The notes under the pieces: model-generated
What the model was told of the DNA's origin: nothing
The model's database searches: none
Seen by the model: only the letters and a program-made list of their open reading frames with translations
In this document: in pieces, positions 24,026 to 34,444 of the stretch
Position numbering within the stretch: the first letter of the stretch is position 1
How the letters are laid out: each line of letters begins with the position of its first letter
Made by a program: the position numbers and the translations under genes
NCBI GenBank assembly: GCA_013350335.1
Contig: CM023536.1
Location: 41,362,314-41,426,313, forward strand
DNA length: 64,000 nt
Reading direction: 5' to 3'
Source of the DNA: Chimonanthus salicifolius
Lineage: Eukaryota; Streptophyta; Magnoliopsida; Laurales; Calycanthaceae

Positions 24026-24280
24026 TTATTTTTTGAACAATTAAAACATAATCACGAAAGAGAACTATACTATAAGAAGTATATACCAATCCTCAAAACA
24101 ACAAAGAAAAAACAGTAGAGAACCCAAAAAATACATCAAAGAGAAGAACCCAGAAACCCAATCCATAGCTAAGGAATCTACAACTGGATTAGTCGAGCGC
24201 CTCACGTGTCTAAAAGAGTTGTCCTTGTGCCAGCTACCTGGATGATCTCTCTAGCTAAACACTGTAACCATCAAGGGGCT
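24026..24280 (-). mobile_element. 5'-truncated L1 LINE, 255 bp
   Basis: The 20-bp flanks at 24006-24025 and 24281-24300 agree at 19 positions (TTACTTTCTAT, then C or T, then TACTTCTT). The minus translation SFRHVRRSTNPVVDSLAMDW is the end of an L1 RNase H domain. Confidence 0.75.
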
Positions 24281-24671
24281 TTACTTTCTATTTACTTCTT
24301 ATCACCAAATTACAAGTCTGAAGGGCAATTGTTATTGCTCATTTGGCTCTAGACATTTTGCCGTTATGTGAAGTCTTCTGCTGCCAGCCACTTTCTGACC
24401 TTTGTGGGAAGCAGAAGCAGAACAACAGCGTTTTCACAAAATGTGATCATCAGTTACATAGTCATTCATGCAGTTAAAAGGAGTCTTTCATTGATCAAAT
24501 CTGAAGAGGCAGACCTTGAAGCTTGATTGGAGATGGAAAGGAAAACCTTAAAGCCTATTGGATATCCTATATGACAGAACGCTGGGAATGGGAATAATTG
24601 GTAGGCACAAAATGACCTACATAACCATTCCTCAATGACTTTTACTCTAGCTTTTATTGTCCTCGAGTTCT

Positions 24672-25190
24672 ACTGAAAAGCATTATTTATTTATTTTAAA
24701 AGCAAACAAAATACAAGCAGCCTGGCACCCCAATACACCCTCAAAAATAGCCCAAAAACTGAAAACAACACTAATACAGATACTTAAGTAAAATCAGCGC
24801 ATTCTTTCCAGGCTCGTAAGACGTCGGTCATAGAAATATTCTTGAATTCCTCGAGAGAAGAAGCCCATGAGGCACACTTGAAAAAACACGTCTAGAAAGA
24901 GACTAATTCGGCTCGGCCAAATCCTTAAATACCTTATTCTTACGTTCCCACCAGAGGCTCCAAACAGTGGCAAAATACACAATGCGCCGCAAAAAGGAAC
25001 ACTTTGGAGAGACCAAAACAATGTCCCAAGCATAAGATAGTTGAGCCAGCGAAGAAGGCATAACCCACAGGACTCCAAATTGATCCAACACAAAATTCCA
25101 AACAGCAGAAGAAAAGGGTCAATGAATAAGTAGGTGATTCGTCTCTTCCGAAGCTTTAAGGCAAAAAGGGCAAGCACTAACCATGATTCT
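24672..25190 (-). mobile_element. L1-like LINE fragment, zf-RVT region
   Basis: The minus translations contain CPFCLKASEETNHLLIH (frame-shifted near 25150), then MLDQFGVLWVMPSSLAQ and YFATVWSLWWERKNKVFKDL (25091-24903). These are zinc-binding and C-terminal L1 sequences. Several stops and frame changes are present. Confidence 0.7.
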
Positions 25191-25219
25191 TCCTCTTTTG
25201 GCGCAAGTTGTGTATGTTT

Positions 25220-25678
25220 TATTCCATCACTGAATGACTACTAAACAGGCCCTAGTTCTCTTATTCTGTTCTGCTTTAGGCTTCATCAGCATCATAGAGA
25301 AATGTGAGGGCCTCAATTGTAGAGAGCTCGTGAAATTGGATGCCTCTACGTGTGTGCTTTTTGCTGCATGCTCAACAATGAGCTCATTAAGTGTTCATAA
25401 GGTGTAAAGGGCTATTCTAGTTTTTGTTGCCTTCTTTACTCTCAAGTTTTGATCAAAGTATTATTTAAATTCTAAATCATAAGAATGAAAACCAGTCCCA
25501 TTCCATCAATGAATGGAATAATAAACAGGCCCTAGCTCTCTTACACTGTTCTACTTTAGGTTTCATCAGCATCATAGAGAAATGTGAGGGCCTCAATTGT
25601 AGAGAGCTCGTGAAATTGGATGCCTCTACGTGTGTGCTTTTTGCTGCATGCTCAACAATGAGCTCATTAAGTGTTCAC
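25220..25678. repeat. Direct duplication with 280-bp period
   Basis: Bases 25220-25398 recur at 25500-25678. From about 25262 (and 25542) to the 'cattaagtgttca' end the two copies look identical for over 120 bases. The 100 bases between them are not repeated. Confidence 0.9.
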
Positions 25679-26328
25679 ATTCCTTATAAGATAGATAAAT
25701 GGATTGACAAAATTTTGCTTTTCTGAACATTCTCCTCTGTCTACTGGGCCAAGTTTAATTGCAATTGGTGCAAATATGTGAATTACTAAATTACAAGGTA
25801 TCCAATGCATTAAATTCAAATTTTATCTCCTTCTACACCTCACAAGCAGCAGCTAGTTCAGGGCTCTACTGCTAACTTCATGAATAATTTCATTAACTTC
25901 AGCAAGATTACATCCTTCATTCAAAGAAAGATCAAATGCACTCTTTATCAACCCCCCTTTCCAGCCAAGAAATCACTTAACCTATTTCCACTCTGCCTTG
26001 CATGAATAATGTGATCTCCAGTGATCTTGTTAGGTACTTGATTTCTTAAGAAGTTGAGACTATTCTCAATTCACTATAAACATAGTTAAAAACAGGGAAA
26101 ATACATGCACAAGTCAGGCTGAGTTTACTCTACTCGATTTGACTTCAAGTCAACTGAAATGACGAAGTTGTACAAATTTCTGAAAGGACTCAAACACAAC
26201 TCAATTCAGTTTTGAATCAAGTTTAAGCTTCAAATTTTTAAATTATGCCATTAAACAATTAGAAAGGTGTAACATAACGAGTTTCGGTGTATCATGGAGA
26301 CTACATTAGCCCAAAAAATAACTCAAAG

Positions 26329-26332
<4 letters not shown>

Positions 26333-26362
<30 letters not shown>
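26333..26362. repeat. AT microsatellite next to the exon 1 donor
   Basis: Fifteen TA dinucleotides begin six bases into intron 1 of the GCN5 homologue on the minus strand, directly after GTATGA. Confidence 0.95.
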
Positions 26363-26365
<3 letters not shown>

Positions 26366-26368
26366 TAC

Positions 26369-26971
26369 CTCCCTCTTCAAGTTCTCTTCCCTTGCACTGT
26401 AAGCTCCACTCGTTTGGATATTCTCCGTGAATATTGCTTTCATAGTATCTTCCTTGACCACAATTCCTGCAATTGAATTCACAACCCCTGGCCCTGCAGG
26501 CCCCGAACCGACAGATGGAGCAGGCCCACGCTCCTCCTTCCCAATATCTGAAAGGCCAGAATTATCAATCTTGGCTGATGAGTTCTCCGACTTGGGTGGC
26601 TTCAAATTCCTTGAATTTGCGTTATTGTCCAAGCGGGCAGTGGTGAAGACACGCATAGAGTCATTGTCCTCGTCCTCATCCTCATCTTCTCCAACATCCT
26701 CAGAGGGGTCGTCTTCAGAATCGGAATCAGCTCCACGGGCGCTGATGCTGTCAAGATCGTCATTGGAGGTCAGGGCACCGTCGCGAGTGGTGTCAGAGAA
26801 GGAGAAGGGAAAGGAAGAAGCAGGAGGAGGGTGGTGGTCGTCAGAGGAGGGAGGAAGCTTGCGTTTGTGGACAGAGCTGCAGACGGATGCAGAGGCGGAG
26901 TGAGAAGGGGAAGGGGACTGGGAGCTTCGTGACCGCACTGGAGCCGTTGAATGTGCAGAATGGCCTTCCAT
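26369..26971 (-). CDS. HAG1: GCN5/HAG1 histone acetyltransferase, exon 1
   Basis: GCN5 is the catalytic lysine acetyltransferase of SAGA-type coactivator complexes. It acetylates histone H3 in the nucleus. This exon supplies the plant-specific N-terminus: [20 protein letters not shown], a Ser-rich stretch, [13 protein letters not shown], then [20 protein letters not shown], a run of acidic residues (about 90-105) and, near the end, [11 protein letters not shown]. Plant GCN5 proteins share this order. The ATG at 26971 has G at +4 and is preceded by AAGAAG repeats. The exon is exactly 201 codons and ends at donor GTATGA. It continues in exon 2 at 9804-9868. The acetyltransferase domain and bromodomain are outside the window. 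Confidence 0.92.
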
Positions 26972-28890
26972 CTCTTCTTCTTCTTCTTATACTAGAATTT
27001 TGAAATCAGGTGATTTCCCTACTTCCTAGAGATTTCAATTTTTCCTCTCCCAGTTCATGTTTTCGTTTTTATTTTTCCAGGGTTTTGGATTTGGGTTTTC
27101 CTATCTAGGGTAGAAGAGCGTGGAACCTGAACGAGAGTAATATTTCAGCGGAAAATAGGATCGAATCGAAGCATTTCCATGGAAAAAACTCCAGCTTGTC
27201 CTGGACTTCGGGGTCTCTCACTTCCTCCTGCGTAAAAATTTAAATTTAAATTAAAAAAAAAAAAAAAAGAGGATATCGAATTAGAGAAGGCGACGACAGT
27301 TCGGATCCAATGGTCGACCCGTTTAGGCCGGCAATCCAGGTTGAGCCCGGCCCGAATCCATCGCAAACAAATGGATTCAATTTTCAAAATTCAAACATAA
27401 AAATATTTATTGATGGGCTTATTTCTATAAACGTTCTTGAGTTCTTAAAAAAGCCTTTGAAATCCACTTAGACATTTCACTTCGCTGATTTATTATATTT
27501 TTAGACTCTTAATTAAAACACTGAAATATTTTTTAAATTAAATATTATAATTTTCATATGATAGAAATGTCCTTGAGTTTTTCAATGGACACCATTCACT
27601 CAAACTTGAAACAAACAACAATTCTTTCACATCTATTATATTCAATTTTTTTTTACGATTAAGATATCTAAACTTCCTAAAACACCTAATTAATCCTCAA
27701 AATATATATATGAACTTCTCTATCTACACAGATCCAATAACTCTACGAGTAGCCACTCTTTAAAACAAAATGAAAACTTCAATTCACTGTATTCCCTAAC
27801 ACATCATTTTCCCATTTCCTCTATTTGTTTCATCCCCACTCATAAAATGGCCTCTATTTTTTTTTATCTTCGGGTCAAATCGAAGCCAACAAATAATGTA
27901 TGAAGAAGGGAACTCCATGCATAACTATTGCGCAGTGAAGAATTTAGATTTTTTCTTTAGATGAAATCAAAATCATATATATATTTCTTTTCTATTTTCA
28001 TATATTTTTTGAACTTCGATTTTTTTGCATTTTCTTTCTTTGGTTTTCGAAAACAACAGATTTGAAAAATAATTGTTCATATTTAATTGAGAGGAAGGTT
28101 ATATTTATTTTTAAATAAAAATAAAATAAAAACCTGATGATATGGTCCTTTCGATCCATTGAGTATAACTTTGAGGGCAGGATGATTAGAAAACATTTTA
28201 AAAATGAAAAAGAGGATGGTTGTCAACACTGGAGAACATCACATAAAATTAGGAGGGTAAAGAGAATAAAAGTAACTTTCTATCATTATAAGTTGTGAGT
28301 TGGTGGAGCCTTTAAAAAATGGAGATCATTGTTATTTACAGAAAAAAACCGAACTCACCTATTTGAATCTGGATGTATCTTATAAATCACACAAGCTGGG
28401 AGGAACTACAATTATTGAACAAAGGTACCATGATGACCAAAGTTTAAACCTAATTTAACCCTTTGGCAATTTTATATTTCTATTGTCAATCTAACATTCT
28501 ATTGTGAGATAATTTGCACCTCTACTACAGTTCTATTTTAACAATTGCTCCAGGGCCAGCCTTGATTTAAAGTTAGAATCTTTCAATTTGACCAATGTCA
28601 TAGGACCTCCACTATGCACTTCTTCTAGAGCCTAAGGCTCCTACGAGTGTGTTGGGTATAGGGCCTATGAAATTTCAGCACCGATCCTAAGCTGCAGTTG
28701 TTTTCTTTTTTAGGTTTAGGGTTTTTACTCTCTCATATAAAAGCGTTTTAAGGGGTGAATGACAGAGAAACTGATAGTTTGAGTAATGGGTTTTTACTTC
28801 CTATGTTCATCAAGGGTTTGGAGGGTGCAAGAGTGACAACGTCGTTTGTGACTTGTGAGGATAGAGCCAAAAAGAGGAGATGTTAGGCAG
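26972..28890. other. Upstream region of GCN5; no gene seen
   Basis: This holds the presumed 5' UTR and promoter of the minus-strand GCN5 homologue, including a (TTC)n stretch just upstream of the ATG and an A15 run near 27255. Beyond that it is AT-rich DNA with no coding signal I trust. Confidence 0.5.
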
Positions 28891-30690
28891 CTCTAATCCG
28901 GTTAAACTGTTAAAATGATCACCCGCATAATTGAGTGCGGCCGAGCATTTAAAAGTACAAGACACACTAAAGGGTGCCCACATAGACACCGTAGAAATCT
29001 GCCAGCAGACACCGATTTTTAGATTTTAAGTGGAAATTACCACTTTGCCCTTCCGCGCGAAATCGATCGATCGATTGTGCAGTGCATTTTTCGCATCGAT
29101 CGATCGATTCCACGAGCGGAAGAAATTGATCGCAAAATGTGCCATTTGATTCCGTCGATCGATTGATTCTATCGATTGATCGATTGATAGCATCAATCGA
29201 CTATCAATCGATCGATTCATACAGTAATTAAATAAAAACAAAAATTAAAATTTTAAAGTTATTTTTTAAGTACTTTATATTTTCAAAATTTCTCAAATTG
29301 AATATCCGGACTAATTACAATAACGTGATAAAAATACTTTAAAACTTTAAGGTCTTTTGAGATTCTCAAATGCTTAAAACAGAGTGTTTTACAAATAAGG
29401 GTATCCTTAGGGTGTGCCGAAAACACATTTAGGAGTGTCAAAAGACCTTAAAGTCTTAAAGTATTTTTATCAGGTTATCGTAATTAGTCCGGATATTCAA
29501 TTTGAGAAATTTTGAAAATACACAGTGCTTAAAAAATAATGTTAAAGTTTTATCTTTCCCTTAAAACTTTAACATTATTTTTTAAGCACTGTGTATTTTC
29601 AAAATTTCTCAAATTAAATATCTAGACTAATTACGATAACCTGATAAAAATACTTTAAGACTTTAAGGATCTTTTGACACTCCTAAATGTGTTTTCGGCA
29701 CACTCTAGGGATACCTTTATTTGTAAAACACTCTGTTTTAAGCATTTGAGAGTGTCAAAAGACCTTGAAGTCTTAAAGTATTTTTATCACGTTATCGTAA
29801 TTAGTCCAGATATTCAATTTGAGAAATTTTGAAAATATACAGTACTTAAAAAATAATTTTAAAATTTAAATTTTTGTTTTTATTTAATTACTGTATGAAT
29901 TGATCGATTGATAGTCGATCGATGCTATCAATCGATCGATCGACAGAATCAATCGATCGACGGAATCAAATAGCACATTTTGCGATCGATTTCTTCCGCT
30001 CGTGGAATCAATCGATCGATGCGAAAAATGCACTACACAATCGATCGATCGATTTCGCGCAGAAGGACAAAGTGGTAATTTGCACTTAAAATCTAAAAAT
30101 CGGTGTCTGCTGACAGGTTTTTGCCGGTGTCTATATGGGCACCCCACACTAAATAAAGTAATAACGTGCTGATGGATGAATGGGAAATTTTATTTATTGA
30201 ACATGTAGTTCATGAAAAATTATTATACTCATATTTTAAAAAATTATAAAGTTTAAAAATTAAAAAAAAAATTGACTGATCAAATATTAGAGAGCTTAAA
30301 AATTGTGGTTTGATTGATCAATTAAAGAGATTTTTAGTCAGATACATATTCAATAAATAATTTTTGAGATAGTATTGAACTCTAGTTTGGTTAAAATGAT
30401 CACCCGCACACTTGAGTGCGGCATATTACACCGACACTTAGGTAATAAAGTGTGATAGATACATCAAATAAAGTGTGATAGATACATCAAAAATGTCATT
30501 TGTTGAATATGTAGTGCATCAAAAATCATCTTGATTAAATCAATAAACTCATATTTTTAAAACCTATGAAGTTTAAAATTAAAAAATAATTTAAACTGAT
30601 CAAATATTAGAAAGCTTAAAAAAATATTTGATTAATCAATTTAGATGATTTTTAGTAGGATACATATTAGAAAATGATTTTTTTCCAAAA
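28891..30690. repeat. Two tandem copies of an about 307-bp unit
   Basis: Unit 1 (28891-28971 plus 30154-30379) and unit 2 (30380-about 30690) share 'taaaatgatcacccgca', 'ttgagtgcgg', 'gatcaaatattag' and 'gatacatatt'. The foldback element at 28972-30144 interrupts unit 1. A 20-bp 'taaagtgtgatagatacatc' is itself doubled near 30449-30490. Confidence 0.65.
28972..30144. mobile_element. Foldback Mutator-like element, 1,173 bp
   Basis: Almost the whole element is one inverted repeat: arms of about 580 bp meet at an 8-base apex near 29553-29560. The termini read GGGTGCCCACATAGACACC and, inwards from the right, GGGTGCCCATATAGACACC. The 9-bp flank CACACTAAA is exact (28963-28971 and 30145-30153), a size typical of Mutator-like elements. 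The outer 200 bp of each arm is packed with ATCGATCG motifs. Each arm also holds an inner inverted pair of an about 110-bp unit, giving four alternating copies (about 29253, 29433, 29561, 29757). There is no transposase. Confidence 0.88.
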
Positions 30691-30699
30691 ACCACATCA

Positions 30700-32195
30700 T
30701 TATTTCATTTAATAGGCTATATATTTATATACTCAGGCGTAATATGCCACACATCGGATGATCATCACTTGCTCGGATAAATTTCATGCATGGATGGATG
30801 GCTAAAAGCAAATTTCAAATTACCTCTGTTGAAAACTTTGAAGGTTTTTATTAAATTATTTCATAAAATCTTGGTCACTCAGAAATAATTTAAAAATATT
30901 ATTTCAAAATCAAGAAATCCCATGAAAATTTTAAAGTTTTAAATTTGATGGTAAACTTACATTCTTCATACTTTGGGGAACTAATTTTTTTTAATTTTTC
31001 AAAAAAAAAATCAAAAAATAACAATAATAATACAAAATTACCAAAATACCCTCAAGCTCCCGAGCTCGGAACTAGGCAAACTTAGATTCGTCATTAAGCC
31101 CACATGCTATCCATTGCCATGAAACCCTCCAAACCATCTCGGAGATCCGTAGATCTCCGTAAAGTCCTAAAATATCGAATCAGATCGTTACAAGATCTAT
31201 TTAATAACTCGGGCATCTCATTGCTGATCCTTACGTTTCTAACTAAAAAGACTTATTTTAGGACTTTCTGATCCTAGTAGTCACACGTGTAAACTCACCC
31301 ACTGATTCAATGAAACTACATAGGAAACATTTTTTTTTTACAATTAATAGATCTAAAGATATAAATATAATAGATGGGAATCTATAGTACAACTGATAAA
31401 GACTCGTGATGGTTACAATTTAGAGATTGAGAATTCAAATCTTTATAGTATCTGTTCATAACATTGGCCTACGCAACCCAGGCGAAATAGAAGAAGGCCT
31501 TCTAGATCTCTCATGTAATGAAGTTTAGTCTTATATTAGTTTTATAGCAACTCAATCAGAATTCATGAATTAGAATGTTGAAATTAATATACTTATTTCT
31601 TCACCAACTATTTGTTTTGCACCTTTTACAGGGCTTTATTTGTCAAAATGTGATCGGTTCACTTAAAAGATGCATGAATATAGGGCCTCAAAAAATTTAC
31701 CTAATGAAGTCATGTTTTTGATGCTATTGAAATTTTGATGATCTTAAAATATTCTTTAGTTTAGAAACTTTAGCACTATATTTGGAGCTCACTTTGCCCA
31801 TTTTGATGGTGCTGTTAGAGTGGTTTATACATGAATACAATATTCTAAAACTTCAGTCTACTTAGATAATGAAGTCACTTTTTTTTAATTCTTCAAATTT
31901 TGATGACTTTAAATTATTTTTAATTCTTAAATATTTTGCACTATAAAGTCTAATTGTTTCATCCAATAAATAATTCTATGCAGGAATATGTGTTTGGAAC
32001 ATACTTTGACTCATTTGATGGTGCTATTAAAAGTGGTTAATACATTAATACGATGTTCTAAAAAAATTGAGTCCACTTAGATAAACGAAGCCACTTTTTA
32101 AATGACTTTAATTTTTTAAGCAAGGCCCAACATTTGATCTTAAACAGCCACCAAATGGACTTGAACATGATGAGGCATATGTCAAATTTATTTTG
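30700..32195. other. AT-rich DNA, no gene seen
   Basis: No coding or terminal-repeat signal was found apart from a weak SINE-like stretch near 31378-31500, where a degenerate box A ('tagtacaactg') and box B ('gagaattcaaatc') are spaced about 40 bases apart. Confidence 0.4.
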
Positions 32196-32209
32196 AAATT
32201 CACATGGAT

Positions 32210-32364
32210 GTAGTTCAACTGGTTGCCTCTTTCTTCAGGAAGTGGGAGGTTACGGATTAGAGCCTCTATGACCTAACTTTGGTGTGCTATAGGGGTAGTA
32301 GGCTTACCTGTAAAGATTTTACGCTGAGTATCCTCCTATTTTCTACACGTAAATTAAAAAAAAA
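32210..32364 (+). mobile_element. tRNA-derived SINE with target duplication
   Basis: The head GTAGTTCAACTGG resembles Pol III box A. GGTTACGGATTAGAGCC about 37 bases on resembles box B. The tail is an A run (32356-32367). Flanks AAATTCACAT-GGAT (32196-32209) and AAATTCACATTGGAT (32365-32379) differ by one inserted T. The body contains 'ggtgtgctataggggtag' and 'ttacctgtaaagatttta'. Confidence 0.8.
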
Positions 32365-32829
32365 AAATTCACATTGGATTGACACATTCTGAACTGTAAC
32401 TGTGACTACAGAAGACAAATATGAGTTTTAAAATTTAAAATTTAGGGTTAATCTAATTTAAATCAAATTAATAAATATGTTGATTTAAAATAATTGAGCT
32501 AGCGAACCTTATAAGATATGTTCTCAACATAAGTAATAAGGTTACAATTTCATAACGTGTCACTAAACACATTTATCAAAATTCCAAAAATAATAGAATT
32601 CCCTAAATTCTATTTTCTAATTTCAAAAGCAACATGATTTCTATAATTCTAGGATTGTGAAGAATTTAAAATTCCAAAGAGAATTTCTACCAAATGCAAC
32701 TTAATGCTACATTTACATGTTTCTAACCTTGCAGGAGCACTTTTAAGAAAGTATGGAGTTGGAATCACCCTTCCATGTTATGTAGTTTTCTACGTTTGTG
32801 TTCGGGGATAGAATTATCAATTTCTTCTT

Positions 32830-34434
32830 TTTTTTTTTTGAACGGTGACAATGAAGATATCATTAATAAAAGGAACAAAATACATAAAAACAAAGAAAAA
32901 GAAAAAGGCCTAAGAGGGATAGACCAAAATGTAAGAAAAACAAGCTAAAACCAACAAGATACAAAAACAACCCAACAAGTGCCATCCTTCCTAAAAAAAA
33001 GGATCCCCGAATAGCTCCATCAATGCCATTTTTAGCGAAAAAATCCGTCACTCCATTGGCTGATCGACTGATGAGAGAAAAAGACACCTCCATCCCGGCT
33101 ATCAACACCTTAATCTCCCTCACCAAAGAGGTAAGCCTCTACGGGGGACGCTTCACCCCGCTAGCCCATTTTATGGCGTTAGATGAGTCACTTTCAATCA
33201 CTATGCTATCTCCCCCCATATCCAAACCTAAGTTCAAGGCTCTCCTAATGCGAAGAAGCTCCACCTCATTCGATTCCAAAGACCCCACAAAATCTGAGAA
33301 GACAACTCTAGTGTGACCCAAATAATCTCTAAGTACTCCCGCAATCCCAGCAGGTCCAGGTTTACCCCTCGAAGAACCATCCACATTAAATTTTAAAGAG
33401 CCACACGGCGGAGGTGATCAAACCTCCCGAAGCTTCCTCCTACGAGGGTAGGACTTCAGGCAGCCCTCCCAAGACATAAACAAGTCTCCAGCTTTGCAGT
33501 CACTGAAATCCTTATTAGCACATAACCATGAACATAATCTCCATTTAGCATTTTGAAACAAGTCATTGAACTCCGCAGCAATCCCCTCAAAAGTCCTTAA
33601 ATTCCTTTCCTTCCATATGGACCATAAGACCACAACAGGTATCGTATTCCAAACACATTTTCTCCTTGACCTCATTCCAACAATAAACCACGATTGAATA
33701 ACTCCCACCCAAGATCCAGGGCAAACCCAAGAGACTCCTAAAAGATCCTAGAAACTACACCAGAGTCTCCAAGCCACTAGACAAGTGACAAAGAGATGAT
33801 CGATATATTCCTCAACCAACTCACAAAGGGGGCACTTAACATCCCCCTCCGAATTAATAAGACCTCTATTCCTCATTTCCACCCTCGTCAACACCTTCCG
33901 CTTTGCACGACACCATAAAAACAATTGAACTCTAGGTGGTGCTAAACTTTTCCAAACGAGAGTCTTAGGAACCTCCAACCTAGCCAAGTCCTGAGAAGCT
34001 AACTCTACTAGAGACTTCACAGAAAAAATCCCAGAGGAGTTCCCTGTCCAAATAAGCTCATCATCACATTCTAAGTCCATGGGAAATTCTTTTAGCATGG
34101 CCTTGAGTTCAACGAATCTTTCTACCTCAAAACTTCTGAGCTCTCTACGAAAATTAAAAAGCCAAAGTTCCTAACTCATGTTCTCCTGAAAGACATCCAT
34201 CACCAACTCCTTCCGATTTCGAGATGCTCTATACAGCCTAGGGAAACAATCCTTCAACGCTCTATCCCCCAGCCATAAATCTTCCCAAAAAAAAGTTCGA
34301 TTGCCTTTACCCATTAAATGGCGCAAATTTCCTTTAAAGAGATTACCCATTTCCCACCTACCTTTACATAACCGCCACCAAGCTTTAATCATTTGAGACC
34401 CTGATTTTTCCACTTCGTCACCCAAGTTCCAACC
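32830..34434 (-). mobile_element. 5'-truncated L1 LINE with 10-bp duplication
   Basis: Exact ATTTCTTCTT copies (32820-32829 and 34435-34444) flank the insertion. The T run to 32839 is the poly(A) on minus. Coding order on minus: WWRLCKGRWEMGNLFKGNLR (34390-34300), GNRTFFWEDLWLGD, zf-RVT (LAPPRVQLFLWCRAKRKVLT, CPLCELVEEYIDHLFVTCLV), then RNase H (VDGSSRGKPGPAGIAGVLRD, LESNEVELLRIRRALNLG, VIESDSSNAIKWASG). Long open stretches make it one of the better preserved LINE copies here, but it lacks endonuclease and RT. Confidence 0.9.
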
Positions 34435-34444
34435 ATTTCTTCTT

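Larger units (their letters stand above)
9869..26368 (-). other. HAG1: GCN5/HAG1 intron 1, 16.5 kb, TE-filled
   Basis: It is bounded by donor GTATGA (26368 downwards) and acceptor AG (9870-9869). It holds nested L1 LINEs, Mutator-like elements, a deleted Copia, a solo LTR, SINE pieces and a 280-bp tandem duplication. No other host exon was seen. The stretches 9869-10499, 23180-24005, 24301-24671 and 25700-26330 show nothing I can classify. Confidence 0.8.

Noticed and set aside
26427..26903. Plus-strand open frame of 158 codons
   Set aside because: It is antisense to GCN5 exon 1, whose minus-strand translation is clearly the conserved protein.
29026..30147. Minus-strand frames rich in Arg-Ser-Ile-Asp
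   Set aside because: Produced by ATCGATCG repetition in the arms of the foldback element, not by coding constraint.
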